Part shown: positions 45,469 to 55,093 of the stretch, piece after piece | How the letters are laid out: each line of letters begins with the position of its first letter | How positions within the stretch are numbered: the first letter of the stretch is position 1 | Assembly: GCA_033297075.1 (NCBI GenBank) | Contig: MU858102.1 | Coordinates: 62,001-126,000, forward strand | Reading direction: 5' to 3' | Length of the DNA: 64,000 bases | From: Rhypophila decipiens | Lineage: Eukaryota > Ascomycota > Sordariomycetes > Sordariales > Naviculisporaceae | The notes under the pieces: generated by a model | The model's database searches: none | The model's input: only the letters and a program-made list of their open reading frames with translations | Told to the model about the DNA's origin: nothing | Program-made: the position numbers and the translations under genes

Positions 45469-46266
45469 TCATTCTGACTCCTCACTAGCCTCAGCCAGCT
45501 CCCGCAGCAACTGATCACGCTCCATCGCCAACTTCACGATAGTCCTTCTTGCCATTGCCAACACCCTAGCTTTGTTGATTCCTCTTGTCTGTCTCCTCCT
45601 TGGCTGTATCCGTGCGCCACCCCTCGCAGCCGGCCCTTCGGCATCGTCATCATCCTCGTCCTCGGCACCTTCCTCATCATCACACACCCCATGGTTGCCC
45701 AACAATTCTTCCTCTTCCTCCTGCTGCTGCATCCTCCTCAACACCTCCAGCGGCACCGCGCTGCCACTCCCTGCTGCTCCGGTCCATATCACCACATCAC
45801 GCTCATCATCCGCGCCTCGGGGGCTCCCGCTGCTCGTGCTAGCGGGGCCTTGGAGGCTCATGTCAACATTGGAAGCAACATGCACCAGAACAGCCTGGAG
45901 CCCTTCAAATTTCTCGTTGAGCTTGTTGCGATATTTTTTACCGATGTCGTTGTGCCATTCGCGCATCTTGGCCCGGTATTCTTCCGTCGATGAAACCATG
46001 GGCCGCCGGTCGGGGACTGGTCCTGGAGGACTGGGCGCAACGGCGATGGCGGGGAGTAACGTCGTTTTTGTCGCGCCGGTATGGTTGATATCAGCCCCTG
46101 TGCTGGATGAGGACGAGATTTCAAGCCTGGGTAAGCGTTGCGGACGGCGTCGTCCAGGCGGCGCTCCTACTGCTTTCGAAGCGAATTTGGATTTTGGGAT
46201 TTGTTGAGGATTATTGGTAGGATTGCTGGCTACTCTTGAATTTGGCGATGATGGCACCGAGCTCAT
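45469..46266 (-). CDS. Atypical bHLH-type transcription factor
   Basis: Single exon, 265 aa, ATG at 46266. A low-complexity N-terminus (Ser/Pro/Asn, about 1-95) precedes a basic/helix-1 region, EWHNDIGKKYRNKLNEKFEGLQ (about 103-124, split mention), that aligns with fungal bHLH domains of the HNxxEKRYR type. Helix 2 and a short leucine-heptad extension follow only at about 230-258 (INKARVLAMARR..VKLAMERDQLLREL). The loop between the helices is therefore about 100 residues and includes a very acidic tract (about 180-210), against 6-60 in usual fungal bHLH factors. The invariant Glu that reads the E-box is Gly109 here. DNA binding of the normal kind is thus doubtful; it could be a dominant-negative or partner subunit. 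Confidence 0.75.
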   Translation of the reverse strand: MSSVPSSPNSRVASNPTNNPQQIPKSKFASKAVGAPPGRRRPQRLPRLEISSSSSTGADINHTGATKTTLLPAIAVAPSPPGPVPDRRPMVSSTEEYRAKMREWHNDIGKKYRNKLNEKFEGLQAVLVHVASNVDMSLQGPASTSSGSPRGADDERDVVIWTGAAGSGSAVPLEVLRRMQQQEEEEELLGNHGVCDDEEGAEDEDDDDAEGPAARGGARIQPRRRQTRGINKARVLAMARRTIVKLAMERDQLLRELAEASEESE

Positions 46267-47965
46267 GCTTTTCTTGTCCCGTCAACCTCAATGACGGCAT
46301 TGGTGTTGTGATTGATAACAGTTTTGGTGGGGATGCCCAGACTCGTTCGACAAAACCGCAGATTCTATCGGCGACTGGCAGAACAGCAAAACGGGAAACA
46401 GGTCTAAAAACCTGACGAGACATCAACCTAGAAGGTGAACCGAAGTCACAGAGCCATGATGAGGATATAAGTCAACCTCGGAGGAGAATTTTAGATGTTC
46501 CTGTCACCGACCGAGATATCAAGCCGGTGAAAGCATGGCGTCCTTTTGGGTGCTGCGGTTCCGTCTGGACTTGCGCCGGGGTCCTTGTGTAGGGGCCAAA
46601 GATGATTGGGCAGGGGATGTTGGGAAACCTAACCCGATTGCGCCCAATCACGTGGGACAATGTGATGTATCATTTCTCAAGTCCCGGCTTTTCCTGTCTC
46701 AATGGCCCAATTTCCCGGTTTTGCCCAAGAGATGGGGTGATGCCCGAGAGCTCCCCGTCGCAGGCAAGCAAGGGATGTATGTACAGATACGAAACGTATC
46801 CTTATCCGTACATGTATTGCTTTTTGGCTTTGCTGCAAAGTCAGTCTGTTAGGTATGGACTTTTGGGATTGCGGATACAAACCGCCGAAATAACAGCGAA
46901 ACAGTTCTTTAGAAGCGGGTGATGGCTGCCAAGCATACGACCAGATTCCAGTTTGTTTGGGAAAGATTTATTCACAACGGGTACAAACAATCCCATTTTC
47001 TCTCTTTTCAGGAGCGGTACGGAGGAAGCAAGACCGATACACACATGTCCGCCGCAAGGAAAGCATCTTGCATGTGCCCAACACCACCTGCCACCATATT
47101 GGACCAGCAGCTTGGTTCACTGCAAGCCATGACAGGGGCAGAACAAGAGAACAAGGGTCTGTGATGGGCATCTGTGCATGACGACGGCTTGGGATGCAGG
47201 CAGCGACAGTCATTCTAGACAACCAATGGCAAATTATCCGCTCTGATTTTTGCTTCTCCCATTCATTTCTCTCAAGAACTCGATCAAGAATAGCAGTACA
47301 GGGCGAGGCAAAATGCCATACGAGCGGCAAAGGTACCCGGATACACCGTCACCATGAGCGCTCTGCTTCCAAACAAACCTCAGAACAAAGAGAGCAACAC
47401 CAATGGGCTTTCCAAAAGAAAAAAGGAAACATCCTCCATTGTGTATGGTCCCTCGTTCCTTTTTCATGCCTTATCACTGCTACCAGTAGCAGCTGGCTCA
47501 GTCACAGCAAATTTCGCGGTTACCCCCGTCGATTTGACCGGCTCGGTGACATAACCCATGAGCAATTGCAAAGTTGGGGCATGAGTCAGAATGACAAATG
47601 AAGCTTTTGATGTGTTGGAGATGCTTGATGGTCGGGATCAAGCAAGTTGAATTAGCCGTGACCAGGCAACGACTTGAGCTTTATTTTGACCGGGAACCCC
47701 AGATTTCACCTTCAACAGTCCTAGAGTTTTGTTCATTACTCTCGATAGATCTTGGCAATTGGCATGCCATACTACTGCACTTTGCGACCGGCATATAACA
47801 CTACTAATAGTCAAGTCTTCTCGTCAATGTGATGCTGATCTTCTCATCAACACGCCACCATAATTCTTATTGACACTCTATTCCGTCGGCTCGTTAACCT
47901 TGAACTGGTCTTGTTATCAACGCATCTCCAGTCTACCTCGGGACGTATCAGGCTCCTGATAAAGG
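46267..47965. other. 1.7 kb intergenic, no gene seen
   Basis: Promoter of the bHLH gene at the left. I found no supported exon on either strand. Confidence 0.5.
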
Positions 47966-49550
47966 ATGACTTCTTTATCGACAGGGGCCTGCTCGACGGC
48001 AGGGTGGGCAACGCTGCCCCCTGAGATACGGCTTATGATCCACGAGAACCTCTGCCAGACTTGCCTCGATCTCCGGGAACCTCTGGCTCCATACGCCGGG
48101 ATCAACAAACAATGGCGGAAGCTCACTGAAGCAAAGAGGTTCCGGTCCCTCGCCTTACACCAGGACGATATTGAGACATTTGGACGAGTCGCAGGGACCA
48201 CCTCAAGCGAATATGGCTGACTATTGAGCTGCCAGAATACGGCTGTCACAGCTGCCTGTTTGGGGAGACAGAGAACGAGAGGCGGGACGCGGATTTCGCT
48301 TTCACCAGTGCCATCTTCAGCTTATTGTCCGTGCTCTCTGTTTAGGAGACAGAGAACGCAGCTAGCTCGAAACCCACGGCCAATCGAAAGATTACCCTCG
48401 AGATTAGTGCCCACTGCTTGAGCGACATAAATCACCATCGTGGAATGCTCTGGCGTCTGGTCATATGAAGTTTATACCGTAGATCAGCAAAAGACTTGGA
48501 CGCTCAGCGGAAAGCCGTGTGAGCCCCTCAAACATTTGGTGCTACTGGAACCACCCAGGCTGGCGAACCGCGCCACTAAGAGCTCTGTCGCATCCTCATG
48601 GCCTCCGTCTCGTTCACAACGAGTTTTAAAAAGATCTTTTTGATGAAGACAAGCCCGTGGCCATGATCAACAAGCTCGTCATTCTCCGACGTACGCATCG
48701 TGCCATTGCGGGTTTCGAGGCCATCGTGCCACTCGTCCTGAAGTTCACAAGGGTCGAAAGCTTTCACTACGAACCGTGGCACGGACTGGATGCCGTTAGT
48801 CGTAAGACGCGCCAGACAGATCATCAATTCCTGATGCGACACATTCTTTCGCGTCACCGATGGTTGGCTGAACTTCACATCTATCAGGATATAAACCCAC
48901 TGAGAGATCTCTTCAGTGATACAACTCGAGCAGAGCAGGCTCCTCGTGATCCTATACTCGGTAAAAACCTTTGCGTGAACAGCCGGCACCTACGGAGACT
49001 TTCGGTTGCGAACATGGTTAATGCCGAGCACTTCTTTTATCCCTTTTGGCCAGGCACTTTCGATCTTCTTGAACCGCAGCGGGCTCCCTGGATGAATCTG
49101 CAACATCTCACCCTCAACTCACCATATCTGTGCAGTCCGGGATGGAGGGATCTGATAATCACCGCCGGAAGAGCTGCCAAAAGGATGCCACAGCTCCAGA
49201 TGATGGAGCTTTTTGAGGCGGGACATCACTACGGATTTCTCTTTCGGTATGAGCGATTGTCGTCGGAGTCAAAGACATTCGTGGCATATTCCATCAATGG
49301 AGAAGACTGGGGTTATCCTGAGATAGGCGAAGCGGCCACGGATTGCTGGAAGGAGGTAGCCTGGATGCATCATCCCCTGCGGGCAGGTGTGGACACAGTA
49401 CTTGGCCGTTATCCCCCCGAGCTTCTTCCCCCCGAAAGGCTGAACAATCATTTAAGCATATTGCCCCTGCTCATGAATCATAGGAACCTCCACCGCCGCG
49501 TGTGTTATAGCAACTATAACTGCACTGAAGAACAGGACGACGGCCGGTAG
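47966..49550 (+). pseudogene. Decayed F-box protein gene
   Basis: The first 75 codons from the ATG at 47966 read as an F-box protein (LPPEIRLMIHENL, then NKQWRKLTEAKRFRSLALHQ). Near 48186-48200 the frame breaks: the expected continuation (LKRIWLTIELPEYGC) is in another frame, and the original frame stops at 48218-48220. That second frame stops at 48343-48345, a third related block (TLEISAHCLSDINHH) stops at 48466-48468, and a long open frame (48657-49550) then carries the C-terminal leucine-rich half (HLRRLSVANM, LQHLTLNSPYLC). No GT..AG pair removes these breaks sensibly. In the family, F-box proteins with such C-termini act as substrate adaptors of SCF ubiquitin ligases. The long 3' frame suggests the decay is recent or that a truncated product is still made. 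Confidence 0.7.
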
Positions 49551-49896
49551 AGCGATCATTATCGAGAGGAGTTGTTGGGATAAAGGAGAATGATACATGC
49601 ATGCGAAGTCTTGCAGTATACGGTCAATTTGGTCCATCTTTGTAACATTGGTACTAGACTTATAGGTATCCCCAATCAATGCCATTCTGTCGTGCAAACT
49701 GCGCCTTTATCTCAGCTTATCATTGTCTGTCCCGCGCAAAATTAAAAACAGAATCCTGTAATGGGACGTGCAGCAATTACCCCTTATATCAGGAGCCATT
49801 CCGTATGACAGTGTCCTCGATGCAATTCAACGTGCCCAAGTAGCTCGCAAAGTCCATGTCCTTAGCGGCAGGGTACCAGCATGCTTCCAACCCGAT
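49551..49896. other. Intergenic between F-box relic and methyltransferase
   Basis: No gene. Contains one copy (49744-49762) of a 19-bp sequence repeated beyond the methyltransferase gene at 51298-51316. Confidence 0.6.
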
Positions 49897-50904
49897 TCAA
49901 ACCTTCCTCCTCAACCGAAACGCCAAAAGCGCAGGAACACCTATAAAGTTACACGTACTTTCCACTCGCTTCTCATCCTTGTCCTCTGCCGTAAAGGCCG
50001 GCTCCTCGAGCATATCCAGAACCAACTGATCACCTTTAAGAAATGTTCCCAAAAGCTCGTGGATAGGTCGGTGGAAATACAACTGCTTTTCAGGCTGGCC
50101 AGGGAGGGCAATCCCCTTTGCTGGCGGGACGTTCAAGTACTCCCTGACGATGACTGAGCGGACGGTTTCTTGTTCCCCGGTTGACTGGTTGTAGTGCTGT
50201 GCTACGGAGCGAGAGGCGTCGGAGGTGAAGAAGAGTGGGTGCAGGAGGGTTGCTATGAACCTGCATTCACTGATATCAACATCCAGGGGGCGCTTCAGAT
50301 AATTCTTGAGAAAAGATGGGGGAAGGACTTACATGCCGTCTTTGGCCAACAGCTTGGGGAGAGCCTTCGCCAGGGGATCCAGCGTGGCAATATCCATGAT
50401 GGCCATGTTTAAGAGGATCACGTCGTACCCGGGAAAGTCCCCCTTCAACAACAACTCAAATTCATCATCCTTTGTAACATCCAACCTGCGCAACGAGATA
50501 ATATCCCGGAGGAGCTTTGTTTCTATTTCAGCGGCAGTCCCAGCAGCCCGGGCCTCACTTCCACGAGCTTCCACAGGAAAATCGAGATACCCGTCAGCAA
50601 TGTCCAACATTGCCTCAGCAGCATCAGTAGCAAGGACACTCTTTGCCCCATGAGAAGCTAAAAACCTCGCGCCGAGGCCATTCCCCGTGGCGAGTTCCAG
50701 AGCGGTGAAGACATGTCCACTGGACCCCGAGCTGGACTTTTCCTCAAGCATGCGCTGGAGACAGGGGACCTGTAATTTCTTCCAGTATTTATTCCCTTCG
50801 AGGCCCATGACGGAGTCCCAGTAAGTGGCGTTTGTTTCCCATGACGAGATGGATTCGGCTGCGAGATTGCGTTCATTTTCTTGGTTTTGTAGCGAGGCAG
50901 CCAT
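49897..50904 (-). CDS. SAM-dependent methyltransferase (class I)
   Basis: Exons 50904-50333 and 50260-49897 (72-bp intron); 311 aa. The ATG at 50904 is used because the longer frame opens only with TTG. SAM-binding motif I is ALELATGNGLGARFLA (68-82), followed by an acidic residue at the end of strand 2 (LATDAAEAML) and the motif IV-like YDVILLNMAI. The second exon resumes with FIATLLHPLFFTS, typical of UbiE/methyltransf_11-like small-molecule methyltransferases. An alternative acceptor 9 bp upstream (after ATATCAG) would add three residues in frame. Substrate unknown. It is flanked by two copies of a 19-bp direct repeat. Confidence 0.87.
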
Positions 50905-51453
50905 ATTTCTCGACTCTGCGGGGGATGATTGAGGCAGGCTCGTCAAGATGAAAGGAGGATGAGCTGGTGAATAGCGACCTGCCAGTTCGTGGCGGAAAAC
51001 TCAGTATGATGCTGGAATATAACATCACGACTGGGTCAGTCCTTTGGTGACACACTAATATAGCGATTATCTTCGGCCAGCTCAATTTGGCGCAGCAACC
51101 GAGTGACTCAGGCCGATGCGGAGAACCGTATATGTACAGCATTACCACCTAAGTAGGTGGTATGCTGCTGGAGTCGATATAGGATATATACTAATTCGTT
51201 GGAGTACAGCACCTAAGCCGAAGATGCGACCTCGTTTTATGTGTGACCGAAGGAAGACAGTTAGGTACTGTAACATAATATCTGTCACCTCACACGCAAA
51301 AACAGAATCCTGTAATTGCAGGTCAGGTGTGGTATTTACCCCATTTTTAGGTAGGTACCTATAACTTATAGAAGACAAACACCTTGAAGCAACCGCCTTT
51401 ACGACTTAGATTTGTAGCTATTCTCCTTTTGGTATCGAAGGAAACTTAAAGTA
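50905..51453. other. Intergenic, promoter of methyltransferase
   Basis: No gene. Includes the second copy (51298-51316) of the 19-bp repeat. Confidence 0.55.
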
Positions 51454-52048
51454 AGAGCATTCCTACTCGCACATCCTCCTTTTACTGCTCTCACATCCCC
51501 CCTCCAGGGTTAGGGTTCGGACAACTACTGGGCAGTTGTACAACAAGGGGGTGTTTTATGCGTTAAAAACACCCACTTTAATAATCCTCACTATCCCGCT
51601 CCCACCTACTACACAACATATACCTTGTATGCCGTTGAGGCTTGTTGTCGTTAACGAAGTAGAATCTCGTAACGTTTTTTATAGTGTTAAGGCGTTAAGT
51701 ATACAAAACCTTAATTTATCTAGATCGAATTCGCGAGGGTAGTTGTACAGTATTGTAAATAGCTAGAATAACGAGGGTTGATCGGATCGGTTAGATCAAG
51801 GTAGGTTGTATGTGTTTGATAACGGTGATTACTGTAGTGATAACTTCGTTGTATATAGCAACTGTTAGTTCTTAAAGAATTTTCAACGCGGTAGTGGGGC
51901 GAGAAAAATTGGCCAGATGGGTGGTTACTATGAATTAGGGCTATTTTGCGGTGAAATGGGGCTCTTTAATTACTAGCTGCAATGTGGATTAATATATTGG
52001 GGGGGATGTGAGAGCAGTAAAAGGGGGATGTGCGAGTAGGAATGCTCT
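51454..52048. mobile_element. 595-bp non-autonomous TIR transposon (MITE)
   Basis: Terminal inverted repeats of 49 bp, AGAGCATTCCTACTCGCACA... at 51454-51502 and its reverse complement at 52000-52048, differ by a single base. The element is flanked by the identical hexamer AAAGTA (51448-51453 and 52049-52054), a target-site duplication. The interior is AT-rich with no long frame; a 68-codon plus-strand frame (51536-51742) could be a transposase scrap but is unrecognisable. GGGTTAGGGTT at 51507-51517 resembles a telomere repeat. The superfamily cannot be fixed: a 6-bp duplication does not fit Tc1/mariner (TA), and the hAT and Mutator lengths (8, 9-11) are longer. Confidence 0.88.
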
Positions 52049-52148
52049 AAAGTAAAAGCGAGGAATATGATCAATAGGCCAAAGACACGCCGTCTCAAAA
52101 TCACCCAAACAACATCAAGAGCCGAATGGACCAAGTCTGAATACCAAA

Positions 52149-52739
52149 TCAAGGCCTAACAATCCCCCACCGCACAGTTGTAATCACCCTCTGCCAATTA
52201 CACCCAACATCACTGATACCCTGATACCGCCCTGGAGTCCCCTGTGAGCTCCTCGCATAACCCGTGTAAAACCAGACATCATTCGTACCGACCCTAAAGT
52301 CACGCGGTGTCTGCCCATCCTCCAGTCGAACTTTGAACGCACAAGTTCCTTGCTTGGCCAATGTGATCCACCCGCCTGGGGCAGAATTTTGGTCTGCCAC
52401 GGAGATGGTCCAGTACCCGCGTACCGTGTCGGGGTATCTAGCTCGGATGGCGAGACAGTCTGATGCTAGTGGTGCGTCGGGGCCGAAGGACTCGACTACC
52501 CCGGCCACCTCGCCGCAGTAGTAATCGTTTCCGACTCCTGCGTTGCCGTTGTATGTGAGGCGCTTGGTGAGTTGGGATGGGGAGGTTACGTCGGAAGAAG
52601 GTGCTCGGGTGTCGAAGCTGAGTGCCGTGAAGGCAGATGTGATATCTGACGAGGCATCACGAGGGATGGAGACTGCTGCACCGGCTACAAGTCCCAGCAG
52701 GAGGTTGACTGAGAGCAGGCAGGGGGAGAGGAGCTGCAT
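52149..52739 (-). CDS. Hce2/Ecp2-like secreted protein (effector candidate)
   Basis: Single exon, 196 aa, ATG at 52739. Signal peptide at about 1-21, then a pro-segment ending in LTKR (57-60, Kex2 site). The mature part (about 136 aa) carries four cysteines (YYC, SDC, GTC, VGC). Its blocks SDCLAIRARYP, GWITLAKQGTCAFKV, FRVGTNDVWFYT and ISDVGCNW follow the Hce2 (homologues of Cladosporium fulvum Ecp2) domain order of SDC, W..(L)A..GTC.F, VG..D(V/I) and C. Hce2 proteins are widespread in fungi and some are plant-infection effectors. It lies 100 bp from an inverted-repeat transposon, a frequent setting for effector genes. Domain call is by motif order, so moderately sure; activity is not inferable. 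Confidence 0.68.
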   Translation of the reverse strand: MQLLSPCLLSVNLLLGLVAGAAVSIPRDASSDITSAFTALSFDTRAPSSDVTSPSQLTKRLTYNGNAGVGNDYYCGEVAGVVESFGPDAPLASDCLAIRARYPDTVRGYWTISVADQNSAPGGWITLAKQGTCAFKVRLEDGQTPRDFRVGTNDVWFYTGYARSSQGTPGRYQGISDVGCNWQRVITTVRWGIVRP

Positions 52740-54669
52740 TTTGGCTTGTCCTATTGTGGTCGAATGGTTTATGTTTGTTGGAGCTGGTTAGGAAATATGT
52801 TTCCTTTTGTGAATGGAGCGTCTTTTGGATATTAGAGTGAGTGCCAACGAAGACTGATTAGTGCCTTGGAATTTCAAATATATGATAGATGTTGACAATG
52901 GAAAGGGGAACGGATAGGGTATATAAGCAACAGAACATCTCAGCCGAAGTGTGTGGCTACTCATGGTCAGCAGTAGGATGACGCTTGTCTGGGTTGGTAT
53001 TGCCTGTCAGTTGTCCCTGTGATGATGTGTGCCTCCGGAATCAGGGGGAATCACACTTGATGACATGGGACACATCTAACTCGTAGGTGACAATGTGCAA
53101 GTCACCAACTTAAACTCATGTCAGTTGTGTGTTGGAACTTGGGGGACAACTGACTGGTCAGTGGTCACAGCCCGGTTCTGTTCCATGGAAATGATTTGCG
53201 GGCTTCCTCTGGTTGTTATGTCCCTCATAAGCCCCCAATATGATGTCTGGCGTGGCTCGGTTGGAGGATTCATCTGTATTCACTTTCAGGCAATATGTTG
53301 ACAAAGTACGTATGGGCTGATCCATGAGGACACTACCCCGGATTTGGCCCCCTGTTGTCTCACTTCTTCAGGGCACCAGTAGCAGTGGACGGCCCTCCAA
53401 GTGAAAGCTGTGACGTGCGTGCTGGGCATGGAATCCAGCACACAGTAGGGCTGATGTGGTGATTGTAATTGGTCCGCTGCCCCGGGCCGAAAGAGGCCGA
53501 TAGGGGCCGATACCACCCACTGGCCAGGTCGGCGCCTAAACAACTGAGCTGCACTTGAACTGACTTCTTCACGGCCAAGATCTACGATTTATTGTGACAG
53601 AGATTAAATTTCTTGGACGGTTCGGCATTTGCACATATCTGTGACGACTTTGCCGGATTTCCTCTTTCGGATGATCCGATGCATGTTCTTCCAAAGGGGC
53701 CGAACGTGAAAAAGTCCTCCCAGAGACCATTCACACCACACCCTTTGACGTAAATCACCATAATCAGCACCATTCCAACCTCTATCACCTCATGAATAGG
53801 GGTCAAATCCAATATCTCGAACCAACAGATGGCTCCGAACCAGACTTTTGCCCTCGGTTCGGCACAGAAACACTACAAATCACCAACTCCTTCTGTCGAA
53901 TGCAGAGATTACCTCTTCTGGCAAAGAGCATCAATAAACAGGTCCGAAAGTCTGGGTAAGGTAACACTCCCAGGCAGCCAGCATCAGCGCAGGTGTGGCG
54001 CAGACTGCCACATAATTACAGAAACAGGCCCCTACAACAGGCGTGAAAAGGCAGTGTCGACAACAAACCTGCTGATGGCATGACGGATGAGACGAAAGCC
54101 ACGCTGATTTTATTAGAGCCCGTCCCGACAGTTCGGGACTACCAACCTGCCGCTGCTACTGCATGACATTCACTAGTGTCAATTATTCGATAACTATCTA
54201 TGCCTACATATCCCCAACAAGCTTAAAAGCCATGACCCGTTGGCAGAAGTCTTCGGCAGGTTGGTATAATATCACCAAATAAGCCTCTATTTTGGTGACT
54301 CTCGACATCCAACACGGCCGAAGACTTGCCGATTGCGTCGTCAACAGCATAGCTGAGCTGGAGCTGATGCACCGGTCTGGTCCGAATCACAACAGGTGAC
54401 TCGATAACACTGGAACCGAGGGCAAAGAGGAAGCCAACGTCATCATTGGGGTCGCAAAATGGAACGTGAACCAGATATCGAAGCAAGCAAAAGTCCCAAC
54501 AGGAATCAACTTGCACTTCAGTCCTTCTTGGTCTTGGGCATCAACGGGAAATGACAAATATTGCATGCTGTTGGGACTAAAATGGTAATTCGGTACAGAC
54601 AGCCGTAACGCATGTGAAATCTTGCTTCCATTCACATTTGTCCTCCCGAATCCTGCCTGACAGAGTTGG
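52740..54669. other. Intergenic, no gene seen
   Basis: Nearly 2 kb. Open frames at 53829-54083 (plus) and 54223-54635 (minus) were considered; none has an ATG-led, motif-bearing product. Confidence 0.45.
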
Positions 54670-54826
54670 TCAGCTCCATCTACTCAGCTGGTCTTTCTCA
54701 CCAACATCTTTCCAGAGCTCAACGACACGAATATCATCCCTCATCGCATAATCCTCCCCCCAAGGTCCAATCCCAGGCCCTTTGAACACTTTCCCGCCCT
54801 TCCACACCCAAGATATATTCTTTTTT
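54670..54826 (-). pseudogene. Possible C-terminal relict of an amidohydrolase-type gene
   Basis: A minus-strand frame ending at the TGA 54670-54672 reads ISWVWKGGKVFKGPGIGPWGED..., which resembles the C-terminal strand and tail of fungal amidohydrolases. Upstream it meets a 9-10 nt T run and then unrelated sequence, with the GMC oxidoreductase gene beyond. It looks like a truncated gene end; the resemblance is from memory of the pattern and is weak. Confidence 0.25.
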
Positions 54827-55093
54827 TTTAGGAGCAAACAAATAACCCACAGCCGGCCCTAAAGCGAGTGGGAGCTGTCGTTGAGAAAGGAAAGCGGAAA
54901 GGAGCAATTAGCTGGGAGGAACCGAGAAAAGAACTCCCAAACCAGAGGACGTGGGATAAAAGAGGCTTGGCTAGTGATAAAAGTATGCCCCTATCCAACA
55001 AGTTACTAGTATGTGCCCCTTTTTTTGCTCCTGTGATGCCTACCAAGCTCGACATTGGGCCCTCATTTTCTTCCTCCACAGGAACAGACCTAC

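Noticed and set aside
45572..46207. 211-codon plus-strand frame opposite the bHLH gene
   Set aside because: Its poly-Ser runs are the complement of the bHLH protein's Glu/Asp and Ser tracts; no start or motif support.
49452..49697. Minus-strand frame with a hydrophobic segment overlapping the end of the F-box relic
   Set aside because: Starts at TTG, and the hydrophobic stretch is the complement of coding sequence of the relic.
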